DNA of 64,000 nt from a bacterium (GCA_021786295.1 JAJYNO010000026.1:1-64000); one strand, 5' to 3'; positions 15,914 through 24,062 are shown, numbered from the stretch's first letter. The notes: generated by a model not told the origin, from the letters alone. Translations and numbers: made by a program.

Positions 15914-15943
15914 AGCGGACCGCGTCCTTGCGGAACCGCTTTT
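15914..15943 (+). terminator. Terminator after pit
   Basis: Nested stem AGCGG-A-CCGC, loop GTCCTT, GCGG-AA-CCGCT (15914-15940) followed by TTT. It lies 28 bases after the pit stop and just before the end of the convergent flavoprotein gene. Confidence 0.55.
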
Positions 15944-15949
15944 CCCGGG

Positions 15950-17221
15950 TTATTTGCGGGCTGCGGCGCGGCCGGCCAGGATGCCGGAGGTCCACGCCAG
16001 GTGCAGATTGTAGCCGCCGGAGTCCCCGTCGGCGTCGACCAGTTCCCCGGTGACGAAGAGTCCGGGGACCTTCTTGGAGGCGAAAGAGACCGGGTCCACC
16101 TCGGAGACCGGGCAGCCGCCGGCGGTCACCATCGCGTCCTCGAAGCCCAGCGTGCCGGTCAGTTCCAGCGTGAAAGCTTTCAGCAGGGAAGCCAGCGCGT
16201 CCAGTTTACCCTCTGCCGCCTGGGGAGCCGGCGCCTGCCAGCCTATGCCGCAGCGGGCGGCGCAGACCTTCAGCAGTTTCTCGTTATGCAGGCCGCAGGC
16301 GAAATGCGAGAAAGGCCTGCCGGCGAAGGCGGCCGCCCTCCCGCGCAGCAGGGCTGACATCTCCCCCGGGCTATAGTCAGGGAAGAGGTCCGCTGCCAGC
16401 GAGACCGGGCCCGCCTTAAGCGCGGCCAGCGCCTCGCGGCTCAGGTCCAGCGCGGCCGGCCCGGAGACGCCGTAGTCGGTGAACAGCAGTTCGCCTTCGG
16501 AGCGGGCGGGCCTGCGCCCCTCGGCGAGCAGCGTAAGCGCGGCCTGCAGGCGCACGCCGTCGAGCTCCTTTATGCGCTCGCAGCGCGCCTTGAGGGGCGC
16601 TATCGCCGGGGAAAGCGGGGTGACGGTATGGCCCAGCCGGCGCAGCAGTTCGTAGCCGCCTGAAGTCCCGCCTATCTGCGGATAGCAGGGGCCGCCCGCG
16701 GCGAGGACCACCCTGGCCGCGCGCAGCGATGTTTTTTCCCCCCGCGGGCCTTTCTTCTCCCACTGCGGCGGCACGCGCTGGGCCTCTACCTCGAAACCGC
16801 AGCCGGACGGCTTAACGGACACGGCCTCCATGAGCGTGCGCACCGGCACGGCGCGCGAGACCAGTTCGTTCATCAGAACGCCCACAACGTCCTGCGCCCG
16901 CATGGAGCGCGGGAACAGCTTGCCGTCCTCGCCCTCGGTCCACAGCAGGCCGAGCCCCTCGAAGAAGGACAGGACCGCGGCGGGCGGGAGCGCGGCGAAA
17001 GTTTCCCGGAGGAAAGCCGCCGGCGCGCCGTGGTAAGCCGCTGGCTTCACCTTCCTGTTGCTGAAATTGCACTTGCCGGCGCCGGTGGAAAGTATCTTGC
17101 GCCCGGGCACGTGGTTCTTCTCCAGCGCCAGCACGGAGGCCCCGGCCCGGGCGGCCTCCACGGCCGCCGCCAGCCCCGAAGCCCCCGCCCCCACCACTAT
17201 CACGTCGAAAGTGTTATCCAT
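15950..17221 (-). CDS. BaiN/HI0933-family NAD(P)/FAD-dependent oxidoreductase
   Basis: 423 residues from the ATG at 17221. It opens with a dinucleotide fold, VIVVGAGASGLAAAVEAARAG, followed by the family motif GRKILSTGAGKCNFSN. It ends with CPVSEVDPVSF-KKVPGLFVTGELVDADGDSGGYNLHLAWTSG, the C-terminal FAD-binding signature of the HI0933/BaiN/RdsA group. Some members reduce bile-acid enones, but most have no known substrate. A longer reading frame to 17320 exists, but it would put 33 unrelated residues before the flavin fold and runs through the aldolase terminator, so I reject it. No strong Shine-Dalgarno is seen. Confidence 0.82.
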   Translation of the reverse strand: MDNTFDVIVVGAGASGLAAAVEAARAGASVLALEKNHVPGRKILSTGAGKCNFSNRKVKPAAYHGAPAAFLRETFAALPPAAVLSFFEGLGLLWTEGEDGKLFPRSMRAQDVVGVLMNELVSRAVPVRTLMEAVSVKPSGCGFEVEAQRVPPQWEKKGPRGEKTSLRAARVVLAAGGPCYPQIGGTSGGYELLRRLGHTVTPLSPAIAPLKARCERIKELDGVRLQAALTLLAEGRRPARSEGELLFTDYGVSGPAALDLSREALAALKAGPVSLAADLFPDYSPGEMSALLRGRAAAFAGRPFSHFACGLHNEKLLKVCAARCGIGWQAPAPQAAEGKLDALASLLKAFTLELTGTLGFEDAMVTAGGCPVSEVDPVSFASKKVPGLFVTGELVDADGDSGGYNLHLAWTSGILAGRAAARK

Positions 17222-17318
17222 AGAAATAAGCCGGGACCGAAGCGCCGCCGTTACCGCGCTGGGGCGGGGATCCGCCAGGCCCCGGGCGCGCCCGTCCGGC
17301 AGCGCTCCCATAGGATAC

Positions 17319-17346
17319 AAAAAAAGACGCCCGGCGTGGGCCGGGC
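17319..17346 (-). terminator. Rho-independent terminator of the aldolase gene
   Basis: On the minus strand GCCCGGC-loop-GCCGGGC (17329-17335 with 17340-17346, four-base loop) is followed by seven T (17319-17325). It lies about 23 bases after the aldolase stop. Confidence 0.85.
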
Positions 17347-17368
17347 GGCTTCTTCGCGTCGGCGGCGG

Positions 17369-18346
17369 TCAGACGCGGCCGGCTGAACCCAGCACGGCCT
17401 GGTTCTTGTCCATGTACATCTTGATCAGTTCCTCGCGCGCGGGCCCCAGGTATTTGCGGGGGTCGAACTCGGCCGGCTTCTCGCCGAAAACCTTGCGCAC
17501 CACCGCGGTCATCACGAGGCGGCCGTCCGAGTCGATGTTGATCTTGCAGACCGCGGACTTCGCTGCCTTCCTGAGCTGCTCGGCCGGCACGCCGACGGCG
17601 TTCTCCATCCTGCCGCCGTACTTGTTGATCATGTCTATGTACTCGGTGAGGACCGAGGAGGCGCCGTGCAGCACGATCGGGAACCCGGGGATGCGTTTCT
17701 CCACCTGCTCGAGGATGTCGAACCTGAGCGGAGGCACGCTCTCGCCGGGCTTGACCTTGAACTTGTAGGCCCCGTGGCTGGTCCCGATCGAGATGGCCAG
17801 CGAGTCCACGCCGGTCTTCCCGACGAAATCCTCGACTTGCGCCGGGTCGGTGTAGTGCGAGTGCTCGCTCTGCACCTCGTCCTCTATGCCGGCCAGCACG
17901 CCGAGCTCGCCCTCCACGGTCACGTCGAACCGATGAGCGTACTCGACCACCTGCTTCGTAAGCTTCACATTGTCCTCGTAGGACTTGCTGGAACCGTCTA
18001 TCATGACCGAGGAGAAGCCGTTATCTATGCAGTTCTTGCACAGCTCGAACGTGTCGCCATGGTCCAGGTGGAGCGCCACCGGCACCGGCCCCTCCTTCAT
18101 CTCCTTGATCATCTCCATCGCGCCGCGGCCCATCCACCTGAGCAGCGTGGCGTTGGCGTAGTCGCGGGCGCCCTTTGAGATCTGCAGGATCACCGGCGAG
18201 CGGCTGCGGACGCAGGCGGTGAGTATAGCCTGCAGCTGTTCCATGTTGTTGAAATTGTAGGCCGGGACGGCGTAGCCGCCCTTCATCGCGTCCCTGAACA
18301 TCTGGCGCGTATTCACGAAACCCAGTTCCTTGTACGATACCGGCAT
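17369..18346 (-). CDS. fba: Class II fructose-bisphosphate aldolase
   Basis: 325 residues. Motifs: GYAVPAYNFNNMEQLQAI at the start, the zinc ligand region VALHLDHGDTFE, VMIDGSSKSYEDN, the Glu of VEGELGVLAG, GTSHGAYKFK and LHGASSV (zinc His), and INIDSDGRL. It cleaves or forms fructose 1,6-bisphosphate in glycolysis and gluconeogenesis. Start: ATG at 18346 with GGAGG upstream on the minus strand. It has its own promoter and a strong terminator, so it is monocistronic. A tagatose-bisphosphate aldolase is the alternative within the same family. Confidence 0.9.
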   Translation of the reverse strand: MPVSYKELGFVNTRQMFRDAMKGGYAVPAYNFNNMEQLQAILTACVRSRSPVILQISKGARDYANATLLRWMGRGAMEMIKEMKEGPVPVALHLDHGDTFELCKNCIDNGFSSVMIDGSSKSYEDNVKLTKQVVEYAHRFDVTVEGELGVLAGIEDEVQSEHSHYTDPAQVEDFVGKTGVDSLAISIGTSHGAYKFKVKPGESVPPLRFDILEQVEKRIPGFPIVLHGASSVLTEYIDMINKYGGRMENAVGVPAEQLRKAAKSAVCKINIDSDGRLVMTAVVRKVFGEKPAEFDPRKYLGPAREELIKMYMDKNQAVLGSAGRV

Positions 18347-18381
18347 AATACCTCCGTTCGTTTTTTCCCTCGTATCAGTCT

Positions 18382-18409
18382 ATTATATGAATTCCCGGCT
18401 CCCAGTCAA
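18382..18409 (-). promoter_or_regulatory. Aldolase promoter
   Basis: Minus strand: TTGACT (18404-18409), 16-base spacer, TATAAT (18382-18387). This gives a leader of about 30 bases carrying GGAGG before the ATG at 18346. It is one of the best sigma-70 matches in the window. Confidence 0.65.
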
Positions 18410-18444
18410 AGCCGTCCCGGCTCCAATTTTCCCTCGTAATTTGA

Positions 18445-18536
18445 TAAAATATCCTTCGCGCTCCGCAAGGAGAGCGCGGGGAGGCCCGACGGGCCGCGGA
18501 TCCACCGGATCCAGAACGGGGACAACGGAGGGATAA
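18445..18536 (+). promoter_or_regulatory. Promoter and hairpin-rich leader of the PPC-era pair
   Basis: GATAAAAT (TAAAAT at 18445-18450) is a plausible -10. The roughly 80-base leader holds a perfect seven-base stem CGCGCTC/GAGCGCG (18457-18463 with 18472-18478), then GGATCC-ACC-GGATCC, and ends with a GGAGGG Shine-Dalgarno (18527-18532). No known riboswitch fold is recognised. Confidence 0.35.
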
Positions 18537-18986
18537 ATGCAGCAGCAGGAAAAACCTTATCTTACAGGCAGGACCTTTCTGTTCAGCATACACAAAGGGG
18601 AGGACCTGCTGCAGTCGATCCAGTACTTCTGCCACCACCACCAGGTGCGCTGCGGCCTGATAAACGCGATAGGCGCCGTGGAGCGCGCCACCGTCACCAT
18701 CTACGACCAGAAGGCCAAGAAGTACAACAAGATCAACTTCGAGAAGGAGCTGGAGATAGTCTCTCTCTGCGGCAACGTCAGCCTCTTCGACGACAAGCCG
18801 ATGGTCCACGCGCACGCGGTGTTCTCCGACGCGGAGGGCAGCGCCTTCGGCGGCCACCTGGTGGCCGGCACTCGCGTCTTCAGCTGCGAAGTCTTCGTCC
18901 AGGAGCTCACCGGCGACGTTAAGGTGCGCAAACTGGAGAAGGCAACCCAGCTCCCCCTCTGGAGCAACCCGGTCTGTCTTAAGTGA
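18537..18986 (+). CDS. PPC (DUF296) domain protein
   Basis: 149 residues that make up one PPC/DUF296 domain: GRTFLFSIHKGEDLLQSIQ, CGLINAIGAVERATV, then the conserved HAHAVFSDAEGSAFGGHLVAG. In plants the domain is linked to AT-hook DNA binding. Bacterial stand-alone copies form trimers, and their role is not settled. The H-x-H plus later G-G-H residues could bind a metal. It overlaps the next gene, era, at stop/start, an unusual partner that may hint at a housekeeping role. Confidence 0.82.
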   Translation: MQQQEKPYLTGRTFLFSIHKGEDLLQSIQYFCHHHQVRCGLINAIGAVERATVTIYDQKAKKYNKINFEKELEIVSLCGNVSLFDDKPMVHAHAVFSDAEGSAFGGHLVAGTRVFSCEVFVQELTGDVKVRKLEKATQLPLWSNPVCLK

Positions 18987-19939
18987 CGATGGGCCCGGAA
19001 GCGCGCGAGCCTGGCGGGGATGGAGGCGGCTCAACGCCTCCATCCGCTTTCAGGGCGGGTTTCGTCCCGATAACCGGGCTGCCGAACGCCGGGAAATCCA
19101 CGCTGATGAACGCCCTCTGCGGAGCCAGGCTCTCCATAATCTCAGAGAAGCCCCAGACCACCCGCAACAATATCCTGGGCATACTCAACGAGCCCGGCCT
19201 TCAGGCGGTCTTCGTGGACACGCCAGGCTTCCTGCGGGGACGCAACCTGTTCGAACGGAGCATGGCCGGAGCCATAAAGCGCGCGGCCTCGGAGGAGGGC
19301 GACCTCTGCATACTGATAACAGAGCCCGGTCTTCCGCCCGAGGACAAGGCCCCGCTCTTCGAGCCGCTAAAAAGGCTATCCTGCCCGCTCTACCTGGCCG
19401 TCAACAAACTGGACAAGGAGAAGACCCCCGACAGGGCGAAAACGGCCGCGGATTATTTTTCTGCGCTGCTGCCCGTGAGCAGGGTGTTTCTCATCTCGGC
19501 CCTGACCGGCGCCGGCCTGAAGGAGCTGCGCGCGGCGATAAAGGGCGCCATGCCGGAGCATCCCCCGTATTACCCGCAGGACCAGCTCACCGACCGCTGG
19601 GAGCGGTTCTACGCCGCCGAGATAATAAGGGAACAGATCTTCAGGCTGTACAGCCAGGAGGTGCCCTATTCCTCGGCGGTGGAGATAGAACTTTTCCAGG
19701 AAGCGCCGGGGCGCCCGGACCAGGTCATGGCCGTGGTGCATGTGGCGCGCGCCGGCCAGAAGCCGATAGTGATAGGCAAAGGCGGGGCGATGGTGAGGCG
19801 TCTCCGGGAGAGCGCTCAAAAAGCGCTGTCCGCTTTCCTTCGCCGGCCCGTGGAGCTGAGGCTTACCGTTAAGGTGACGCCGGGCTGGCAGGACAACGCC
19901 GCCTTCCTCCGGGAAATAGGGTTCTACGAGAAGAAGTGA
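18983..19939 (+). CDS. era: GTPase Era
   Basis: 318 residues. G1 GLPNAGKST, G2 region KPQTTRNNILG, G3 DTPG, G4 NKLD and G5 SAL are all present. The C-terminal KH domain carries the usual IVIGKGGAMVRRLRESAQKAL and ends LRLTVKVTPGWQDN. Era binds 16S rRNA and assists 30S assembly. The GTG at 18983 overlaps the upstream stop; an ATG lies two codons later at 18989, and either could be the start. An extra 20-residue Gly/Pro-rich segment precedes the G domain. Confidence 0.93.
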   Translation: MTMGPEAREPGGDGGGSTPPSAFRAGFVPITGLPNAGKSTLMNALCGARLSIISEKPQTTRNNILGILNEPGLQAVFVDTPGFLRGRNLFERSMAGAIKRAASEEGDLCILITEPGLPPEDKAPLFEPLKRLSCPLYLAVNKLDKEKTPDRAKTAADYFSALLPVSRVFLISALTGAGLKELRAAIKGAMPEHPPYYPQDQLTDRWERFYAAEIIREQIFRLYSQEVPYSSAVEIELFQEAPGRPDQVMAVVHVARAGQKPIVIGKGGAMVRRLRESAQKALSAFLRRPVELRLTVKVTPGWQDNAAFLREIGFYEKK

Positions 19940-19951
19940 GGGGCCGCCGCC

Positions 19952-20848
19952 TTACCTGCCCTGCAGGCTCGGCTTCGGCGCCACGACCCTAAGCGCCGCG
20001 GGAAGCGCGGCGAACTTCAGCTTGCCGTCGGGGGAGTAGAAATCCTCGCCGTCCAGGTGGTACCAGACGCCGCCGCCGCAGTCCAGCTCTATGATACGGC
20101 CCTTGAAAGCCGAGTAGATATCGGGGCGGCGGTCCAGCGTGCCGCGGAACAGCGCCGGCACGGCGGAGAGGAGGCGCGGCAGCGAGGCCTTCTTTACGGA
20201 GACCAGGTCCAGCAGCCCGTCGTCGAGGTACGCGCCCGGAGCCATTCTGGCCCCGCCCCCGTACTGCACCCCGTTAAGGACGGCGTTGACGAGAGCCGTG
20301 AGCTCCAGGCGCCTGCCGTCCACCGAGGCGACCACCTTCGACGGCCGGAACGAAAGCACGCGCCTGGCGGCGTGCCAGACATAGGGCAGGATGCCGCGTC
20401 TCTCGCTCAGGGAATTGAAGTCGTGGGCGACCTCGGCGTCCAGCCCCACGCCGGCGGCGCAGAAGAAAGGGCGGCCGTTGGCCAGCCCGGCGTCCACACG
20501 CCTCTCCCCCCACTTTAGCAGCCCGTCGAGGGCCGCGTCGAAATCGAGCGGGACATAAAGATTCCGGGCCAGTCCGTTGCCGGAACCGCAGGGCAGTATG
20601 CCCAGGGCGGTCTGCTTGCCTATCAGCGGGATGGCGGCCTCCCGGATGGTGCCGTCCCCGCCGGCAGCCACGACTCGCGAGAAACCGTGCAGCGCGGCCT
20701 TGGCTGCCAGCTCGGAGGCGTGCTCCCTTGCGCGGGTGAACTCGATCTCGAAGCGCAGGTTCCGGCCGGCCAGGAAACGCTCTATACGTTCTCCGACGTT
20801 CCCGTATTTTAGCCCTGCCTTGGGGTTTACGATGAAGAAATAGGACAT
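19952..20848 (-). CDS. Diacylglycerol kinase-family lipid kinase (YegS/DgkB-like)
   Basis: 298 residues. DAGK catalytic domain: FIVNPKAG at the start, VVAAGGDGTIREAA (nucleotide site) near residue 60, LGILPCGSGNGLARNL near 85 and a VGLDAEVA motif near 135. The C-terminal beta-sandwich ends in WYHLDGEDFYSPDG, close to the usual DGE motif. It would phosphorylate diacylglycerol or a related lipid using ATP. It follows the unknown anchored protein gene on the minus strand with one base between, so both are probably one operon. Confidence 0.87.
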   Translation of the reverse strand: MSYFFIVNPKAGLKYGNVGERIERFLAGRNLRFEIEFTRAREHASELAAKAALHGFSRVVAAGGDGTIREAAIPLIGKQTALGILPCGSGNGLARNLYVPLDFDAALDGLLKWGERRVDAGLANGRPFFCAAGVGLDAEVAHDFNSLSERRGILPYVWHAARRVLSFRPSKVVASVDGRRLELTALVNAVLNGVQYGGGARMAPGAYLDDGLLDLVSVKKASLPRLLSAVPALFRGTLDRRPDIYSAFKGRIIELDCGGGVWYHLDGEDFYSPDGKLKFAALPAALRVVAPKPSLQGR

Positions 20849-20849
20849 G

Positions 20850-21629
20850 CTACTCTACGGCGCTCATGCCCGTGGCCCAGTCGGCCTTCTGCCCCGTGGG
20901 CTTTATCGAGATAAGCCTGTTGCCCGAGTCGGCCAGTCCGCCGGAGCAGGAGAACAGGACGTCGTACATGTAGCCTATGCGCAGGTCTGGCGCGGCGCCG
21001 AGCACGCCATCGGCGTCGTCCAGATAAATGTAGTTTAGGGTCTTCTTAGGTCCAGTGTATACGAGGTTCAGCCGCCAGCCGGAAAGCGTTTTGCTGGCCG
21101 TTATCATCTGAAGGTCCATCCGCAGTTCCCGGCCCTGGAACGAAGCGGGGTTCCGGAAAAAGGCCTCTTCCTGCCCGCTCTCCGGCGACGCCTGGGCGCG
21201 TTCGGGCTCGATTACTATAGGCGCCCCCGCGGCCGCCGAAGAGAGCCCGGCGGAAGAATCGTCTGCAGGCGAAGACGTGTCCCGCGGGACCGCGGAGTCC
21301 CCGGAGCCGGCGGCTGGAGCCGCGGCCTTCACGGACGCGGAATCCTCGGGCGCCGGCCCGGACGAGTCCTCCTCGTCCGGAGAGGTCTCGTCCGGCCCGA
21401 GTCCGTCCTGCTCCGGAGCCGCGCCCGCAGAACCGCCGGCCCCGGCTTCCGCGGCCTGCCCCCCCGCTGACCTGTCCGTCAGGTCGGCCGGGGTATAGGA
21501 GGAGCGGTAAGCGGGGGCGTTCTGGAAGTCGGCGGGCGGGTAGAACTTCTCCTTGAGCATGAAGCCTATCATGATGCCCACGCCGAAGAGCAGCAGCGTG
21601 TTGACGAAGCGCATCCGGAAGAAATTCAT
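20850..21629 (-). CDS. Unknown membrane-anchored protein with acidic low-complexity linker
   Basis: 259 residues of no family I recognise. One N-terminal transmembrane helix (about 8-25, LLLFGVGIMIGFML) is followed by roughly 100 residues rich in Ala, Ser, Glu, Asp, Pro and Gly. A compact C-terminal domain begins about residue 155 (EEAFFRNPASFQGRELRM) and includes GWRLNLVYTGPKK and RIGYMYDVLFSCSGG. The layout suggests a periplasmic domain on a flexible tether. It is first in an operon with the lipid kinase and divergent from a FecR-domain gene. Its start follows a -10 box by seven bases with no Shine-Dalgarno. Confidence 0.6.
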   Translation of the reverse strand: MNFFRMRFVNTLLLFGVGIMIGFMLKEKFYPPADFQNAPAYRSSYTPADLTDRSAGGQAAEAGAGGSAGAAPEQDGLGPDETSPDEEDSSGPAPEDSASVKAAAPAAGSGDSAVPRDTSSPADDSSAGLSSAAAGAPIVIEPERAQASPESGQEEAFFRNPASFQGRELRMDLQMITASKTLSGWRLNLVYTGPKKTLNYIYLDDADGVLGAAPDLRIGYMYDVLFSCSGGLADSGNRLISIKPTGQKADWATGMSAVE

Positions 21630-21636
21630 ATTACGG

Positions 21637-21642
21637 ATTTTA
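21637..21642 (-). promoter_or_regulatory. -10 box seven bases before a start codon (leaderless)
   Basis: Minus strand TAAAAT (21637-21642), with an overlapping TATAAA at 21639-21644, is followed after seven bases by the ATG at 21629. No Shine-Dalgarno lies between, so the transcript probably begins at the start codon. Confidence 0.45.
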
Positions 21643-21688
21643 TAATATTTGAGTTATATTGTATATTTGGACGTCAGGGGAGGCGAAT

Positions 21689-22420
21689 ATGCTCAAAATA
21701 CTGCTGGCCGCGCTGTTTTTGGCGGCGCCATGGGCGGGAGCCTCGGAAACGGGCTGCGTCTACGGCATGCGCGGCGAAGTGCGGATACAGAAATCGGGCG
21801 GAGGGCCCTGGACGGAGGCGTACAGGGGGACCCCGGTCTCCGAAGGCGACGCCATCAGGACCGGGGAAAGCTCCTGGTGCGAGCTGCTGCTGCGGGACGG
21901 GAGTTTCATCCGGCTGGACTCGGGCGCGCAGGTCTCCGCGGAGGAGCTCAGGGTACACGAAGGGGACAGGTTCTTCCTCTTCTCTTTTCTGAGAGGCAAG
22001 GCCCTCTGGCTGGCAGCCAAGCTCAAGCCGGCCGGCGGCGGCAAGTTCGAAGTGCGCACGCCTTCCGCGGTCTGCGCCGTGCGGGGCACGGATTTCGCCA
22101 TATCGGTCTCCACGGAAGGCCGCACGGACATCGGACTTTTCGACGGCGTCGTCCTTCTTTCCACCGGGCCAAGCCACGAGGAGCTGCTGCCTGGCGGAGA
22201 AGCCGAGGCGGAGCGGGGAAGGCTCGCGGTGCAGGCAAGGCTTTCAAAGCTGATGCTGGCGGAGGAACGCCGCTGGAGGAAGCTCAAGTCCCGCGTGGAA
22301 CGGCTGAGGGAGCGGCTGCGGGAACGGCAGGATTTCATAGACCGCTACGTGGCCGAGCGGCAGAAGGCGCTCTCCGATTTCAAGGCCCGCCAGCGGGAAA
22401 AGGTCGGGCGCCGCAACTGA
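21689..22420 (+). CDS. FecR-domain protein with C-terminal coiled coil
   Basis: 243 residues with a signal peptide (MLKILLAALFLAAPWAGAS). Residues about 25-165 are a FecR domain: GEVRIQKSGGGPW, EGDAIRTGESSWCELLLRDGSFIRLDSG, then FEVRTPSAVCAVRGTDFAISV, the family hallmark. The last 60 residues are a charged Arg/Glu/Lys coiled coil (KLKSRVERLRERLRERQDF). Such exported FecR proteins outside iron uptake are common and of unknown role. I choose the ATG at 21689 because GGGGAGG precedes it by five bases; an upstream in-frame TTG lacks this. Confidence 0.82.
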   Translation: MLKILLAALFLAAPWAGASETGCVYGMRGEVRIQKSGGGPWTEAYRGTPVSEGDAIRTGESSWCELLLRDGSFIRLDSGAQVSAEELRVHEGDRFFLFSFLRGKALWLAAKLKPAGGGKFEVRTPSAVCAVRGTDFAISVSTEGRTDIGLFDGVVLLSTGPSHEELLPGGEAEAERGRLAVQARLSKLMLAEERRWRKLKSRVERLRERLRERQDFIDRYVAERQKALSDFKARQREKVGRRN

Positions 22421-22422
22421 CG

Positions 22423-22465
22423 GGCGCGAAAAAGGCCGGGGAACTCCCCCAGGCCTTTTCGCGCC
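22423..22465. terminator. Bidirectional terminator between convergent genes
   Basis: Stem GGCGCGAAAA(A)GGCC pairs with GGCCTTTTCGCGCC (22423-22437 with 22452-22465; one bulged A), with an inner GGGG/CCCC. A-rich and T-rich arm segments let it act on both strands, closing the fecR-domain gene (+) and the five-gene envelope operon (-). Confidence 0.8.
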
Positions 22466-22474
22466 GCCGCCGGA

Positions 22475-23533
22475 CTAAGGAAGTTGCGCGTCCAGGTCGT
22501 AGGACGAAGTGCGGTTTACCTTCACCCGCATCCGTTTGTCGGAGATAAGAAGCTGCGAGAGGTCGGCCGCGCCGCCTGCGTGCATGGCCACGTCCAGCAC
22601 CGCCGTGGAGCCGTCGTATGACCGGAGCCAGGAAGAACGGACGGCCGGAATGCTGCGGAGCAGTTTGGTGAAGTCGCTCAGGGCGTTCATGTCCCTCACG
22701 TTCTCAAGCGTCAGGCGCACCACCGACCTCTCACGCAGCGCCTTCAGGATCTTGTCCGTAAGGTCGCCGGAGGCGCGCTTGGCCGCGTTTATCAGCGAAG
22801 CCCGGGCCGCAGCCTGGTCGTTAAGGTCTATGCCGCCGGCGGAGTCCTGTACAGAGGCCAGAGTTTCCCGGGAACCCTGCTTGACCGCGGACAGGGAAAT
22901 GCCCGCCCTATAGGAGACGAACCCGCCCAGCCCTTCCCTGGTGTTGAAGGACGTCTGAGCCTCGCCTTTTACCAGGATGTCGGCCTTGTCCTTCTCGCCC
23001 GTCAGGAACCCGGCCGCTATGAACCTGTCCTTCAGTTCCAGCGCGGAGTATTCCGTCTTCTGCGGAACGCCGTCCACCGACTCGGTTATGTCGAACCCTA
23101 TCACCGGGTTGCCCAGCTTCTGCGGCTCCGGCTCCAGATTGCGCAGTTTGGCGGCCAGGTCTTCCTTGCGCACATGCGCGCGGATGCGCACCTTGTAGAA
23201 GCCGCCGTCCTGCCACTCCTTGAGCGTCTCGTACTTCTCGATATAGCCCTCGCTCTGCGAAGTGATGGAGTCGTCTATCAGCACGGCCTTGGAGACCATC
23301 GCGTCCTGGGAGACGTAAACCCCTACCACCAGCCCGAGCGCGTTCTTCATGGCGTCGGACATGGCGCTCTTGCGGGCGGAGGCGACGTCGCCGTCGACCA
23401 CGGGGGCCATGCCGTCGGCCTCCACGACCTCAGTCTGATAAGCGGGATTCAGCGAGCTTCGGTGGACGCTGGCGCAGCCGGCGGCGGCCAGGAGGACCGC
23501 CGCCAGCAGGACGCGGGAAAGGCCGGAACGCAT
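22475..23533 (-). CDS. Lipoprotein with FlgT-like N-terminal domain
   Basis: 352 residues. Lipobox LAAAGC with Cys about 19. Residues about 37-120 (EADGMAPVVDGDVASARKSA, then MKNALGLVVGVYVSQ, then YKVRIRAHVRKEDL) match the N-terminal domain of FlgT, the Vibrio H-ring protein at the base of the flagellum. The rest (about 130-352) is alternating sheet/helix with an ADILVKGEAQTSF segment like the FlgT middle domain. It lies nine bases downstream of an LPP20/FlgP-like lipoprotein gene, and FlgP and FlgT cooperate in Vibrio. No other flagellar gene is in the window. Confidence 0.62.
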   Translation of the reverse strand: MRSGLSRVLLAAVLLAAAGCASVHRSSLNPAYQTEVVEADGMAPVVDGDVASARKSAMSDAMKNALGLVVGVYVSQDAMVSKAVLIDDSITSQSEGYIEKYETLKEWQDGGFYKVRIRAHVRKEDLAAKLRNLEPEPQKLGNPVIGFDITESVDGVPQKTEYSALELKDRFIAAGFLTGEKDKADILVKGEAQTSFNTREGLGGFVSYRAGISLSAVKQGSRETLASVQDSAGGIDLNDQAAARASLINAAKRASGDLTDKILKALRERSVVRLTLENVRDMNALSDFTKLLRSIPAVRSSWLRSYDGSTAVLDVAMHAGGAADLSQLLISDKRMRVKVNRTSSYDLDAQLP

Positions 23534-23542
23534 GCCCTGCCG

Positions 23543-23992
23543 TTACTCGGCCAGTTTCAGGCCGGCATCCGTGAGGGCCTGCTTGGGCAGGCGGAGCGTG
23601 ACCACGCAGCCGTCGTCGGAGGTCCACTCGGTGCGCACTATCTGCGCGCCCTTGATAACCGCGTTGATCTTGGTGGCCAGCACGGAGTCCGTCTCCAGGG
23701 CCTTCTCCACGGTCACCCCGCCCTCCAGCGTTACGCCCTTTATCAGGGAAAGCATGTTGTACTGGGCGTTGACTATGGCCGCGTTGCGGGAAGTGGCCAT
23801 GCGCTGGGTCTTGTTGTCCATCGTCTGGTCGGCGGCGCCGAGGCCGCGGGCGAAGATATAGTGCTTGGTTACGCCCTGCTCCACCCACTCGCGCTCTATC
23901 TCGCCGGTCTTGGAAACTGTACCCTTGTCCGGCGAGGAAGAGCAGGCCGCGGCCAGCAGCCCTACCGCGATTATGAAAAACGCTTTTTTCAT
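23543..23992 (-). CDS. LPP20/FlgP-like lipoprotein
   Basis: 149 residues. Lipobox LLAAAC, Cys about 17. The mature part (YIFARGLGAADQ, MATSRNAAIVNAQYNMLSLI, then VIKGAQIVRTEWTSDDGCVVTLRLP) has the LPP20 pattern found in FlgP, an outer-membrane lipoprotein that builds basal discs around flagella. Start: ATG at 23990-23992, eight bases after AAGGAGG. It has its own promoter and is followed by the FlgT-like gene. LPP20 domains also occur in non-motile bacteria, so a flagellar role is not proven. Confidence 0.65.
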   Translation of the reverse strand: MKKAFFIIAVGLLAAACSSSPDKGTVSKTGEIEREWVEQGVTKHYIFARGLGAADQTMDNKTQRMATSRNAAIVNAQYNMLSLIKGVTLEGGVTVEKALETDSVLATKINAVIKGAQIVRTEWTSDDGCVVTLRLPKQALTDAGLKLAE

Positions 23993-24033
23993 GACGAAAG
24001 CCTCCTTGGAACCCTCTTGTAACCCGAAATCCT

Positions 24034-24062
24034 ATTCTATAAACAAAACATAACGGTGTCAA
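24034..24062 (-). promoter_or_regulatory. Internal promoter of the FlgP/FlgT-like pair
   Basis: Minus strand: TTGACA (24057-24062), 17-base spacer, TAGAAT (24034-24039), an excellent sigma-70 match. The leader is about 35 bases and carries AAGGAGG at 24001-24007. It lets the two lipoprotein genes be expressed apart from the upstream PorV and peptidase genes. Confidence 0.75.

Noticed and set aside
17222-17320. N-terminal extension of the BaiN-like protein
   Set aside because: The extra 33 residues are not like the family and cross the aldolase terminator region.
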